From contig NW_023501083.1 of assembly GCF_014066305.1 (NCBI RefSeq), forward strand, positions 365,001 through 429,000: a stretch of DNA of 64,000 bases, given 5' to 3'. Source of the DNA: Letharia columbiana. Taxonomy: Eukaryota > Ascomycota > Lecanoromycetes > Lecanorales > Parmeliaceae. The translations under genes were made by a program, and so were the position numbers. Each line of letters begins with the position of its first letter. The stretch's first letter is position 1. Below the pieces are notes generated by a model. The model saw only the letters and a program-made list of their open reading frames with translations. It searched no databases and was not told the DNA's origin. Below, piece by piece: positions 46,048 to 57,453 of the stretch.

Positions 46048-46976
46048 TCAAGGCGGCGCTGGCCCTGCGCTTGGAAGCGGTGGCGGTTCTGCCAGGTTAG
46101 CGGTGTCGTGCCGTAGAACATGTGTTGGTATTGTTGTCGGAACTGCCGCTTCAGGTTCAATGGCCTCCAATGACACGTCTGGTTGAGCAGGACATTGCGC
46201 CTGAGGCTCCCAAGCATTCCGTGGAGCTGGTCCGCCTGCTAGCACCGTGACATGGCGCTTCTTTGCACCATCTCTGAAGTAGCCGCCTCGGTATTGGGGA
46301 TTGAAGTGTGAGGATCTCGAAGAACCCTCGGGCAGGCGGAGTGACACGTCGTGATAGCAGAAACCGAAATGGCCACTCACTGTTTCTCAGCCTCCAGCCT
46401 CGGCTTGCTCTTTTTCTCCCCATTGTAGATCCGCAATTTCTCTAGCATCGCATTGCCCCAGTAGTAGCATGGACTATCCGAATTCAGTATCAAGACTCCG
46501 TCGTTCTGCAAGAGTGTATGGATAGCATACCTATCCCCTCCACCCATCTGCCCACTCTTCTTCAAGAATCCCCCCAACGACCTCGCTGTCGGTCCACTCG
46601 CATTCCTATTGTATTCCACAGGATGTCCACCCTTCTCCAGCTCTTGCATCTCGGCTGCCATGGCCGACTGGTTCCATTTCTTGCTCGAGCCCGGGATGGT
46701 ACCTTTGTCCGCGATGAGCTTGTTCAGCTTGCGACGGACGGTGGTCGCGTTGTCGTAGCAGGGGATTTCGCCGTCGATCTCTTCGAGTTCGATGGCGCGG
46801 TAGTCGCCTTTGTCGGAGGCGGCGGTGGTGGCGGAGGAGGATGGGTTGGGGTCGACGTTCTCTTTGTCCGTCGCGCTTTTGTTTTTGGTTTTGTTTTTGG
46901 GGGATGTTTTGGGGTAGGGGTTGGTTCGATTGGAGGTGGCGCTGGGGCCGCTGGTACGCCGTGCTGCTCTGGGCAT
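46048..46976 (-). CDS. DUF7726-like fungal protein, function unknown
   Basis: Two exons, 46976-46381 and 46315-46048, encode 287 aa. The first about 70 residues are basic, Ser/Thr/Asn-rich and disordered, with KENVDPNPSSS. The folded part begins at IPCYDNATTVRRKLNKLI and runs through SLGGFLKKSGQMGGG to AMLEKLRIYNGEKKSKPR. The closing EKLR-x5-KSK pattern matches my memory of the fungal DUF7726 domain, whose role is unknown. It resembles a small helical, perhaps DNA- or chromatin-associated, module. If the intron (GTGAGT...TTCGAG, 65 nt) is not used, the protein stops after residue 199, so the Pro-rich second exon is less certain. Confidence 0.65.
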
Positions 46977-47269
46977 TGTGGTGGGTGGTTTGTTGTTGAA
47001 AAGGAGGGTATGTGTATGAAATTGTGACGGCAAACGTCTGTTGATGTTTTCCCCTGTTCGAGGCTTGGCGCGTCATGCCCCTAGGTCTACGTCATTGTGA
47101 CGGAACACGAAGTCACGTGCCATGCTTTCGCTATCTTGGTACATCTTTGCCTTTGCTTTCAACATAGATATTATTGGTTTATACATGCTTTGAGCCTGCC
47201 ATTCCACATGCATGCAGTAGTTCCTAAACCTTTGATTGTCGTCCCTCGCTGGACTTCCTATTTGTATAT

Positions 47270-47333
47270 ACCCGGAAGTGCCCGATACCTGGTAATGCCC
47301 GATTTAAAATCCGATAAGTCCGGCGCAACACCA
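47270..47333 (+). repeat. Left terminal inverted repeat
   Basis: Pairs with 48208-48272. Shared blocks include CCCGGAAGTGCCCGATACC, TGGTAATGCCCGATTTAAAA and GATAAGTCCG. The few differences are transitions. Confidence 0.9.
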
Positions 47334-47485
47334 AAGTGCCTACCTTTCACCAAAATTCTATGGCAACTCGGCATAATTATGAAGGACAATACTGGACTTC
47401 CATTGCTAGCAATATTAATGTATCTGAGAACCTAATTTATCGTTTTTTGGGCCTTATCGGTCTACCGGTTCGTGAAAAAACTGTC

Positions 47486-47640
47486 GCTACCTCTTCTTCT
47501 ACTACGTCTTCTTCCACTACGTCTTCTTCTATTATATCTTCTTTAACTACCTTCTTACCTCTTCCGCCTTTTCCACCTCTTCTACCTCTTCTACCTCTTC
47601 TACCTCTTTCACCTCTTTCACCTCTTTCACCCCGCTGTTA
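47486..47640 (+). repeat. CT-rich trinucleotide microsatellite within the transposon
   Basis: Runs of (TTC/TAC/GTC)n followed by CTCTTCTAC and CTCTTTCAC units in tandem. Translated, this gives poly-Ser and Pro-Leu runs, so open frames across it are uninformative. Confidence 0.8.
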
Positions 47641-48207
47641 TTACTATAATGAAGCCTCTGGTGGAGCCTGCGGGGAAGCCTGCGGTGGGGTCCGCCACTG
47701 TTACGAAGCAGGTCTTCCTCCACCTTGCTGTTGTTGCTGTGGTGGGGTGAGCGTTAGTGATATCAGTGGGCCTGGTGTGGGAGGTGCAGTAGCCTTTTTC
47801 TTGACTAGACTTCTACCTCTCTTCGTATCTTTAAAAATAGCTGGTCCGAGGTAACACATGCTTCGAAATTCCTTCTCAAAATGCTTGATAGCTATATCCT
47901 TCAATCGCTGCTGAATAATCTCAAGGAGGTATAGCAAATATAAATGGGATTTGGGCATTAGATCATAAATGGCCTAGAGGGGCCAATATTTTTATTACAC
48001 GGGAATTCAAACGAGGTAATTCGTGGATTATCATGTCTATGGTTTTCAGGCGACTGGGGGATTGAACTTATCTACCAGCGAAGCTAGTGGCTAGCCACAA
48101 ATAAGTAGACTATCCTTTATGGTATTCCATTGCATCATAGGGCATCGATATAGTATAACGTCTTATTCAGATAGATATATAGTAAGATCAAAAACAATGC
48201 TCATATT

Positions 48208-48272
48208 TTGGTATTGCGTCGGACTTATCGAATTTTAAATCGGGCATTACCAGGTATCGGGCACTTCCGGGT
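48208..48272 (-). repeat. Right terminal inverted repeat
   Basis: Reverse complement of 47270-47333 with a few transitions; followed by TATATA. Confidence 0.9.
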
Positions 48273-48555
48273 TATATACGAAACCGTGGTTCGCGAGATT
48301 GTTCGGAGGCCATCGCATTTCAAACGACCTGTTCGATATCATTATTCACGTTTGGCAAACCACAGCCGCCAGTCCAGAAGGACCCACTGCCTTGACTTAT
48401 GTGCTAGAAGACTTGGAGAGTTTGTCTTCATGTCAAATGAGGGTGCGCCATTCAGGCGGCGGTAAGGACTGAACCTACGCTCCTCCCCTTGGTGCCAGAG
48501 CAAGCTGTCGTGTCACGGCAATTGTTCGTGACGATCTCTCTCGCAAGACCCTATG

Positions 48556-50391
48556 CTACATCGCCCTCCCAGAGCAGATACTCCATAAAGGTTTGATGAC
48601 CAATTCGCAAATAGATTTCCTGAAGTCGGAATCTTCCCAGTCTGGGACAGGATACTTGGGCCGTGTCTGGAATGTGCACTCGATACACCGGGCTGCGGCA
48701 TCGTAGTAGGAACACAGCAAGTCGCCCGCAGAGTCGCGTAGCCACGCTGATGCGGCATCGTACCGACTGCCATACGCCGTATCCAGAGTGAAGCCATGGG
48801 CTGATGCCCAGGACTCGAAAGATTTCTCATGTCCGATCTCCAGGAGTACTATGCCTAAATTCAATAGCTGCTGTCTCGCGCTTGATTTGTGGGTTGGACA
48901 AGCTGCTGCAGCCACGTTGAATTTGTGGACGAGAAATGGATGACTCGTATCGACAAGAAAAGCGGCTTCATCAGCATTTGGCGATGGTCTGAGGCGCCAA
49001 AAACAGATAGTCTGTTTCGTCCAAGGCTTAGCCATCCATGGCGTTGAGCATAATTGCAGAAGTGACGAGGCCAAAATAAACGACAGCCTCATCCGCTGAA
49101 TTGGACTCCACTTCAAGGATATGGGTCTATTGTTTGGCGTCTGAAGAAGAAATTGCTCTAGGGTAACGAGCTCTTGAGTGCGGCATTCAGAGTGAATCCC
49201 CCTTGCAGGGGCCGGAGACGTGTGACAGCCGGATAGAGTGCCATGTTGCGATAAATATAGTTTGAGGGTTTTGCTAGCTTGTCGCGCCTGGTCCAATGAC
49301 GAACAGAGATCTTTTACCTCCTCCATCAAAGGCTCACGAGACTCGGATGGCTGGGGCAAGTCGAACATAACTTGGGGCTGCTTTCGCGCCTGTGGTGTAG
49401 TCAATCTATGTCTTTTGTCAGTGCATCTACCCTTGCCAAAGGTTGACTGATGAGTCGCACTCATAGATCTCATTATCAAGGACCGCGACCTGGAGTTCCT
49501 GGGACAGCATGTTACTACCTGCGAGTACAGCTGGTGATCCGAGGATCAAGTCAAAATGGATAGACACTCGTCGCTTGTGCCACGCGTCCGAGCGATTCTC
49601 CAGATATAATCTAGTCTCGTGCTCATGGTGGCATCCAGATATTAGTCTCTGAGACATCGCCGAGTAGAGAACGTCTGCGTGTCGTTGAACTCGCTGCAAG
49701 AAAACTGCGAACTTTCCGACAATTCTCTGTTCAGAGAGAATCTCGTGATGATTTAGCGATGTACCCAAGTGTCTCAGCTTTGTCAGGATGTCTGTGGTTT
49801 CTCCGAGGTCGTTGACTCTTTGCTTGAGCTCATCATCCTTGAGAACGAATTTAATTCGACTTCTGAATTCGTACTTTCCATTGGCGCTTAATGAGTTCGC
49901 TTTGAGCAGCTCTTTGAGACTGCCAGACTTCAGGCAAGAACAGCAGTCAGTCTAGGATCCTCAAAGCTCAATAGCCGTTCTGAAGAAGGGCTGCTGACCT
50001 GTGGACCAGGCACAAGACCTTTCATCTCTTGCACAATCTTAGTCAGAGACGCCTCGCATCTACCAAGTGTGTCTTTGTACGGGCCAAAGCCTCGACCAAG
50101 AGATCGGCTGAGCTCTTCAGCTACATCACTTCTACAGAGCAGCCCTTGCAAGTTGCTGGTGTCCATAGAAACGATATCATATCGTTCAAAACCAGCTTCC
50201 AGCAATGCAAGCTCAAGGTCTCCTTCCAGAAAGAACTTTTGGTTCTCCAATGCAATAATCAATTGATCTATGCGAGAAGCTTTGTATCTGAATGACCATG
50301 ACTTCTTGTGATTAGTTTTGTAGTGCCCGAGAGCGGCGACCATTATGGGCACAGCACCAAGAATCAAGCCAGCAACTTCCATGCCACTCAT
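48556..50391 (-). CDS. DUF7580-type fungal protein with NLR-like N-terminal helical domain
   Basis: A 568-aa protein; best model 50391-49999, 49927-49448 and 49389-48556. The N-terminus MSGMEVAGLILGAVPIMVAAL is the hydrophobic opening helix that fungal HET/NLR-associated helical domains share. The C-terminal half carries the DUF7580 pattern: RLSFILASSLLQLCSTPWM, the PWTKQTICFWRL segment, LLNLGIVLLEIGHEKSFESW, a YDAASAWLRDSAGDLLCSYYDA block, and VPDWEDSDFRKSICELVIKPL. Such proteins are expanded in Pezizomycotina and are suspected, not shown, to act in signalling or self/non-self responses. Intron 1 (71 nt, branch-like CTGAC) is secure; intron 2 has a weak donor (GTCAAC), chosen because only it keeps phase. 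It is divergent from a C2H2-finger gene. Confidence 0.8.
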
Positions 50392-50712
50392 GATGGTTGG
50401 TCTCGAAAATGCCCCCAAAAGGACCGGGTACTAGATGATGGCCATTGCAGGCTGGATTGACCATGACACGAAAAGTCGTCGTTGTTCCGTCACGCACAGG
50501 CAGTCAAGGCTAGCCTTTGCGTTATCTGGAAGGAGATTGGTTACCCATAATCAGCTGCATGCAGCCTTGCCTCGACCCCGCATCTGACGGAGCTGAACAG
50601 AGGGAACTCTCACAACAGCTTGTGAGATATCCATAGTATATGGAGCCGGCTCACTCGCGTCCAGACATAAATATCACGGTTTCTACCAGCCATTGCTAGC
50701 AGATCTCCGTAT
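50392..50712. promoter_or_regulatory. Divergent promoter between the DUF7580 and C2H2-finger genes
   Basis: A 321-bp gap between two start codons on opposite strands. No clear operator was recognised. The short shared promoter suggests the two genes may be co-expressed. Confidence 0.5.
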
Positions 50713-53373
50713 ATGGAGGTGCCACTGTCAGCGCCCGAAGCCGCTGAGACCCTAGCCGCAGTCGGCCGCCATATTTACGATATATTCACGGCCTTGTATG
50801 CAGACGATAGACCTCTCGAACATGGAGATTCTTTCAAAACTTCTCTATTAATTGAATCACAACGGTTTAGTCTCTGGGCTAGGAATCTCGGACTATATGA
50901 ATATGGCCACAGTTCTCTGGATTATAGGTTTCGTGATGCCCCTTCGGTATATGACTACACACGCCAGTTGTTGGATAAACTTGAGAAATCACTTTTGACT
51001 AGTATGTTTTCCTCTTCTTTGCTTGTCTTAAGTACACGCATCCCACTCTGCAACGCTCCTTCACTTCATCCCCAGAAATATACAGCTGACGATACTAAAG
51101 TCCAAGACGGCCTCGATTATGAGAAGCTCGAACTGGACAAAGGAGCTAAACAACCTAGCAGCTTGCTACCAATCGGTCAGCGAGCTGACTACAGCGGCAT
51201 TGTTCCGGAGACTGTGCCGGCCCCCTACCAGAATCAGAATAGTGACGAAAGCTCCGACGAGGAAGAATCTTTACTTAGCTACCAAAACAACTCGATTTCT
51301 GCCATTGAGTTGGAGAATGCAAGACTCATCATCGACACTCTTTATAAGCTTTCGTTCAAAATACGCAATCCCGCAACAAGGCTTGGATTCTCCAAAGCCC
51401 GAACGTACCGTCAAGTGAACGAAGACACTGGAGTGGATCTAATGAATGCGTTCATCCCGTTTGATCTCAAACATGTCGCGGAAATCTTTGCGCATCACCT
51501 ACAGGTGTCGCCGGGAGAGTGCGAGAACGATTTTCTAGTTCAGCGACTTGCAAGAGCAAACACCCATCGGAGACGGCAGTTCGGGCAATGGTGGAACCAC
51601 ATAACGAAGCTTGAAAGGTCAAACCATGCTCCTGCGCAATTCAATCCCGCGGGACCCGATTTACAGCTGAATCCAGGCCTCTCGAAAGCGAAAGGTCATC
51701 CTTCGTTGCCTTCAACAGCCACCAGACTTGAAGAAACAACAATCAGTTCTGCTTCCATAAAAACTACCTCAACATATGTGGCTCTATCCAAGGAGGATGA
51801 AGAAACAGATATTCACATTCCACCATTACCAAAGAACCTTCGTGCAAAAGATGAGTTCGAGTGCCCATATTGTCGCGTTCTCTGCGCAAAACGTCTTTGC
51901 AATCAATCGGCCTGGGAGTAAGCTAAGCAGCTTGTCCGGTGCAAGAGAAGAAAGCACTAACAGGATCAATACAGACGCCATGTACTCAGAGATCTGAGGC
52001 CCTACGTGTGCACGTACAAGGACTGCACAGAAGCGGATCAACAGTACGATAACATAAAAGACTGGGTCAACCATGAGATCAAGATCCATCGAGGATTAGA
52101 GCGGCAAATGGATGATCCTTCTGAGCAGTCTTCAGACGCTCATAGCGAAAGCCAAGATCCAAGGGAATTTCTCCCACAGACCCAGCATCCTAATCCACTA
52201 ACTCCTAACGATGTCTGGCGCGAAGAATGTCCCATCTGTCAAGAAACACATCCGAGTTTTAGTCATGTCGCACTTCATCTTCGGAAAATCGCTGTCTTTG
52301 CACTCCCGAAGTCCGCGGGGTCCGATGAAGACAGCACAGTAGGAGACCAGGGTTCAAAGCATGCTAACATAGACGACCAGGACTCCATGTCAAGCCAGAG
52401 CACCTTCGAATCGTTAGATAAGGATCACTTGCACGAGGACGAGACGTACAGTTGGAAGGAGTGGGATGCCAGGACGCCTGGAGATCCTGCGCCTATCGAG
52501 AAGACCCATCAAGACGCCCAGCGTTTTGAACACGCTTTGCAGCAAGTAAACAAATTTACCCAAAAAGAACTAGATGTGAATACATTCGTTGCCAGACTTG
52601 AGCCAGATAATGCATTGCTCTACCAAGGCGACGACAGCTCGGCGGTGGCGCTTCCAATAGTCACAGGAGAACAACTGAGCTTCTATGTTCAGATCCACCC
52701 TCTCCAACCCAATTATCAAGCGCAGTCGGCTCGACATGGCACACATAACTTCTGGGTTCCACCCAATATCAGGACTGGGTACACTCGAAAGCCATGCATT
52801 CTTTTCCGTTGGCTGTGCGGCACTATGACTCCTATTTCCGCCATTGATCCTGTGGGCCGTTCCCTTCATCAAACTTACAGTGCTGCCACCATTTTCACTC
52901 ACAATCCGGACACGCCTCACTTGCTTGCGGTGCCTTTCGACGCTCAGAAAAGGCATGCGTATCAGAATCAAGGAGGCTGGAGACCTCTGTCCTTCCACCA
53001 TGTTCTAAATGGCAATACTCAACATACATATTCTGCTGTTTCAACGGTCGGTGATCATCAGCACATCGCTGCCCCAGGCTCGCCTCACTGGATGCCTCAG
53101 CTTCTACCTAGTGTTTATGATAATCAGGCTGGAAGCCCTAGGATACAGGCGGGTCTTATCGGAAGCATACCTCTACTCATTGCTCTTGCAGCCTTCTCGG
53201 CACCACCGGACGTATTAGGGGACGTTCTGCCTCTTTGTCTCAGACCGGGGACTTGGCGACCCCATCTGTACCAGTATCCGGCGGGTCGTAAGTGCTGTTG
53301 TACCTACGAACATTCAGGTCTGACAGTCTATAGATATCGCGGAACGAGGCATGATTGTCACGATTTTCTTTGA
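50713..53373 (+). CDS. C2H2-type zinc-finger fungal protein, large
   Basis: About 839 aa. Exon boundaries 50713-51001, 51086-51917 and 51975-53373; the second intron is clear (GA|A split codon joins to give WERHVLRDLRPYVCT), while the first is optional because the frame stays open across it. The N-terminal about 290 residues are the fungal helical region often found before these fingers. The finger block begins FECPYC (Cys356 and Cys359), continues with CTYKDC and a WVNHEIKIH element, and ends CPICQETHPSFSHVALHLRKIAVFALP. This is the array fungi often place in STAND/ankyrin or HET-associated proteins. The region after about residue 480 is acidic and then unlike anything I recognise. It may be truncated relative to relatives carrying ATPase or ankyrin parts. 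Confidence 0.75.
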
Positions 53374-53921
53374 TCCTATGAATCCTCAAGGATCTAACCC
53401 AGTTCTTCTCAACAGACTTGAGAACGGCGACTTTGGGCCTTTCTACAATTAGCGTCGGGGGCGAACTTTCTCCGATGACGGGCTCTTGTGAAAGAGATTT
53501 ATCATCTAGATCATGAGTATTGAAGTTCGCTACTTTAGCGGTGAATATGATTTGTGCTTTGTCTCTCGTTCATTCTCCTGCGCTGCATCAAGAGTCTACA
53601 TAGAAAATAGCCTACAGTCGTTACAAAAAGCCTGAGTTTGTATTGCTGGCCGTACGGGACAGTTTTATTTGTTCTGGTCACAATTCTCACAGGCTGCTGG
53701 CTCTAGTGGAAGGTAGCGAGAGCGCTGCATCACCTCCAGTGGGACTTCTCGGTTCGAATCGGAACAGCTACTGTGGCTATGCATCGCACCCGTTGCAGAG
53801 AGGTAAGCGTTGGAGATAGCCTGAATAAAATTTCTGCACCTAGACTGACATAAATTGACAACACGAATCTTAGGGCTAAGGCCTAGGCCCAATGGAAAAC
53901 CTGTTGGGCTATTCAAAAGCT
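53374..53921. other. Convergent intergenic region
   Basis: Lies between the stop of the C2H2 gene (+) and the stop of the secreted-protein gene (-). No supported feature; a tRNA-like B-box word near 53751 was examined and rejected. Confidence 0.55.
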
Positions 53922-55085
53922 CTAAAAGCTCTCTGCCCCAGTACTCTCGCGCAAAAGCGTCAGATCACTTAAGGCGGGGCTCGAGGCTAACCGACCGCCA
54001 ACATAAACATAGAAGCCTCTCCCATCAGTACCAATACTCGCAACGCCACCGATCTTGTCTTGGGTGTTGACTAGGCATTGCGTGCTGATCGTTCTCGCGG
54101 TCGTTGCTACATCAAGCAGCCGGAAGGTATCAACTTGAGCCACATTGTTATTCTTCACGGATATCATGCAATGTCCATACTGCCATTTCTGATACTCTGG
54201 CTTTGACAAATCGACATCTGCAGCGTCTGTGAAGCCAAAATTCAACTGGCTCGTCGGGTCGAACAGGCGAAGGATGACTTGGTTGATGATCACGCCGCAG
54301 TCTGTTGCTGCGGCGGGCTGTAAATGGATAATGAAGGGGTTGAAGCAGTGTACTGGGTACCTGGGAAGCGCCGCTGGACTGAGGGTGAAGTTCGAAGTGA
54401 CAGCGGGGAGATTGGACACGCGAGACGCGCCCATCGAAGGATCCCTGGTCTCTACTTTGTGAGATCCTGCACCATTTTCAGAGTCCTTTTGAGATCGCAT
54501 CGTTCGCCTAGACACGCTGACAGCTGGCCGCTGAGAAATAGTGGAGTTCTTAGCAGAAATGCTTTCAGGCTCCACATAACCCCGAAGATAAACATAAAAC
54601 GCTTCGCTCGCATCGCCTACAAGACTCACGCCCCCTATCGGATCCACAAAACCAGTGACACACTCACGAACGATTTTGTCCGCCGTAAAAGCGACCTCGA
54701 GGAAAGTGAGCAGCTGCCTGGCACCTGGAGGACCGTAGACTGAAACTTCGCAACTGCCGTACTGCCATCGAGATCGAGCGTATCCCCTGGCTTCGGTCTG
54801 ATATGAGTTGCGAATGAAAACGCGCTTTGCAAAGACGTTGGGCTCCTGGAGGATAATGAAGTTGAGGACGTAGCCGCAATCTGATGGGACCAGCGTTGGT
54901 AGCCGGCGGGTATCGAGACATGCGACAGGCTGTGCTGTGAGAGGGTTTCGTATTGTTGTGTTGACTTCTGATGGAATGCTTTCGACGTCTCGTTTGGCTA
55001 GAGGTAGCCTTACCAGGTTAGATGGCAGCGCGAAGGCGATCGAAAGGGAAAAGAAACAAGCGAAAGTTTGAAGGATCGCAGTCAT
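53922..55085 (-). CDS. Secreted protein with two tandem copies of a Cys-containing domain
   Basis: A 387-aa intronless gene. ATG 55085 begins a signal peptide (MTAILQTFACFFSLSIAFA), followed by a Kex2-like LAKR at residues 29-32. The mature protein has two related modules joined by a Ser/Arg-rich linker. Module 1 starts at Cys56 (VACLDTRRLP) and has DCGYVLNFII, WQYGSCEVSV and a closing GGVSLVGDASEAFYVYLRG. Module 2 repeats these as HCFNP, DCGVIINQVI, WQYGHCMISV and GGVASIGTDGRGFYVYVGG. Each has four cysteines in like positions, so two disulfides per module are likely. Upstream in-frame codons to 55331 are ignored because they would bury the signal peptide. It is a fungal extracellular family without known function; an effector-like or wall-associated role is only a guess. 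Confidence 0.8.
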   Translation of the reverse strand: MTAILQTFACFFSLSIAFALPSNLVRLPLAKRDVESIPSEVNTTIRNPLTAQPVACLDTRRLPTLVPSDCGYVLNFIILQEPNVFAKRVFIRNSYQTEARGYARSRWQYGSCEVSVYGPPGARQLLTFLEVAFTADKIVRECVTGFVDPIGGVSLVGDASEAFYVYLRGYVEPESISAKNSTISQRPAVSVSRRTMRSQKDSENGAGSHKVETRDPSMGASRVSNLPAVTSNFTLSPAALPRYPVHCFNPFIIHLQPAAATDCGVIINQVILRLFDPTSQLNFGFTDAADVDLSKPEYQKWQYGHCMISVKNNNVAQVDTFRLLDVATTARTISTQCLVNTQDKIGGVASIGTDGRGFYVYVGGRLASSPALSDLTLLRESTGAESF

Positions 55086-56624
55086 GGCTAATTGTGATAG
55101 CTTATACAAGCGGGATTGTTTTCTAGTAAAGAAATCGCCAACGAAGGTGCGAATGAATGGGTAGACTATATTGAAGTTCAGAGGCTTTGAGAGATAAAGG
55201 TCCGGTCTGTCCGTCCGTTTCGGCGCTTCCCCTCTCGCGAATCGCGGGTATGTTACAGGAGCTGATCTTGCCGCCCAGTCAAGAACAAAGGTATCATCCT
55301 CTACCTCCTTTGCCTTCTTGATCTTTGTCACGCTTTGGATTAACGATTGCTAACGTTCATCCCGTCATCGAAGGGTCCGCCGCTACTTCTCCAACCCGCG
55401 TTCTCAAGATTCAGGGATAGATTCGACCCCTTCAGCATGATGTTCCGCATATCGCGTTGTCCGCCGCGTATCCCCTCCTGCTATCGCGTCATCTAATGTA
55501 GCCGCACCTTTTCTCCCATCGGGGAAGAGCTACGGGGGCACTTGTTCGTCACCAGATCTTCAAACAAAGTTTTCGGCTTTCTATCTCGGCCTCTGCTATT
55601 CCTTGTGGTTTACTCAATCATACCTGTCATATTTGGCGTCAGCTCGGGAAAGTCCTCATGCATCATCCCTAAGAACAAAGCCATCGAGTCCTGTGCGTAG
55701 TAACAACGTCACCGTCACTTCGATCACTGTGCCTAACTCCATCGCAACGCGACGATACGGACTCCTCTCACGAGCACCCACCTTCGTCTCTTAGCCTTCA
55801 AGTATCCTAATCATAGGATGGCCGTATGGCAGGCCAAATGGATCTCTGTCATTCGCTGGAATTCTATCGAATGTAATCTCCCGCTGTCCCGACCCGAGCG
55901 TCAGGTGTCAAAGGCCCCGGCGCGAGGCGCTGACGATGGAGGCGCCACTCGAGCAATGGGGAGGCGTCTTTTCCGCGGCGCGGGGACGAATAGCCGTTTC
56001 TACCCTACAAGTAGATCAGCGCAGGGTGAGGTGAATACTAGTCTAGAGTAAATTGTTGGTCTGCTCTGCTTTAATGACTATAATGTAGCGTACTAAGACA
56101 CTGAGGTATAGGATGGGGTGCTTGGAGCGTGGAAAGAAAATCGTGGAAAGATGTAAATTTTGCGTTTTCAATTCCTTTCCCATTGTGTTCTATATCTCGC
56201 TGCACTATGCCCAGCCTTTGATATGTCTAATTTAAAATGATCAGTTGAAGAAATGCTTCCAGTACGTGTTTCATAAGATCGATTGTCCAAGAGCCAAAGC
56301 ATACGAAAGCTATGACTTTTTCGTGTTATAGAAAGACGCCTCACACGTCAAACTATGTCATAGCCTCCAGCAGAGTTCCAGCGGCATTATACACGACTCT
56401 GATCGCAAGCTCTGACTCGCCAGCTGCGACTGACGTTCAGTATGCACCACTCGACAGCAGATAATGTTTCATACCTGTAGCGGACGAAACGCCAGACCTT
56501 CCAAATCTTGCACACATAGCCACAACCATCACACCAGAGCCCCAAATGTCATACCAAATGGCTCTCACCGGCGGTCCGTCTATTATCACGTCTATTACGC
56601 ATTGAGCGCTTGCTGTTGGTTGGA
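55086..56624. other. Intergenic region, no gene recognised
   Basis: About 1.5 kb. Only short open frames without motifs occur. I see no repeat or RNA gene. Confidence 0.5.
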
Positions 56625-57453
56625 TCAGCGCATTGTAAAGGACAGCACAGAAGGAACGCTTACAATCTGCAAATCGAACGGGAAGAGCGACATCGATGTT
56701 GGGAGTGTTCTTCTTCCAAAGACTTGCTCAGTATCTGAGACGGGCATATAGCTTAAGTCGAGCAGGCATTGTTGGTTGAAGGGAGGTTTGCCTTCGTCGT
56801 TGAAGCAGTCAACATTCGGTTCGAACCGCTGGACGAATACCGAGAGACGGTTTGCCTGTCCTGGAGAGCTGGTCACAGTGGTTCATCCTTGGTGCCTCGA
56901 GTACACTTACCCAGCTTCTCCGCAATCCCCCCCTCGGGGTTTCCACCCTCTACGCACTTGTGAATGAGGTATCGGACCGCCTGTTTCAAGTTCAGTGGCT
57001 TCAAGAGATCAGATGTGCCTTCAATTGTAGGAAAGACTTCGATGAAACAAGTCCCATCGGCTGCCACGTCGTTAGCGTGAGCCACGCTCTGAGAATTGAC
57101 CTCGGGCCACCACATACCGCTTGCGTATCTAAGAGGCAGGGGGAAATCGTAGGCTTGTTGGGTCTCGCGATCCCCGTAACTACGAGCGCCGGCAACTGTC
57201 TATAGGCGTCCATGCAGCTGTCGAAGGTTGGTTGTCCGAAGTTTTCCTTGTCGCATTCATAAGACAAGGACGTCAAAGCTGGAAAGGACTGAGCCAGATT
57301 TTCAAGCGTGGACGGCGTTGGATTCGATGCGTTAGACAGCCAAACAACGGGCGAAGAGTTTGTCGGCGGAGTGAGAACTTGGGGAATGTCCAAGGTCAAC
57401 GATGCGACTCCCCGGTTGCCAAAGGCACAGAGGAGTAAGAGAGCTGAATACAT
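56625..57453 (-). pseudogene. Secreted Cys-containing protein, frameshifted
   Basis: Three exons are visible: 57453-57118, 57060-56911 and 56860-56625. The product begins with a signal peptide (MYSALLLLCAFGNRGVASL) and belongs to a fungal extracellular family with CMDAYRQLP, then SYGDRE with DFPLPLRYASADGTCFIEV, then CLLDLSYMPVSD with VFGRR and a hydrophobic C-terminus. The first block and the SYGDRE block are in different frames: the frame changes between about 57205 and 57185 with no room for an intron (only 17-30 nt between possible GT and AG). The gene is therefore broken by a one-base change, or the base is misread. Both introns (57117-57061 and 56910-56861) keep good signals, so any loss is recent. 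Confidence 0.55.

Larger units (their letters stand above)
47270..48272. mobile_element. DNA transposon remnant with about 64-bp terminal inverted repeats
   Basis: A 1003-bp element bounded by inverted repeats at 47270-47333 and 48208-48272 that match with only a few transitions. The ends read ACCCGGAAGTGCCCGATACC, and both flanks are TATATA-like, which would suit a TA-targeting (Tc1/mariner/pogo-type) element. Inside are a CT-rich microsatellite and short open frames on both strands, including a plus-strand one starting near ATG 47360. None is a recognisable transposase. It is best called a non-autonomous or internally decayed element. Confidence 0.85.

Noticed and set aside
46518..47027. 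Open frame antisense to the DUF7726-like gene with Gly/Val/Phe runs
   Set aside because: Composition is the complement of the Ser/Asn-rich coding strand; no motif.
47336..47854. Plus-strand open frame inside the 47-kb transposon as a transposase
   Set aside because: No DDE or helix-turn-helix features; most of its length is microsatellite-encoded Ser/Pro/Leu.
49423..49447. GTAGAT donor with ATAG acceptor (25-nt intron) in the DUF7580 gene
   Set aside because: Too short to splice; the 58-nt GTCAAC..CACAG intron (49447-49390) keeps the frame instead.
53690..53775. tRNA-like A-box (TGGCTCTAGTGG) and B-box (GGTTCGAATCG) words
   Set aside because: The T-stem does not pair (mismatches next to the loop), the A-box has an extra base, and no acceptor stem could be found.
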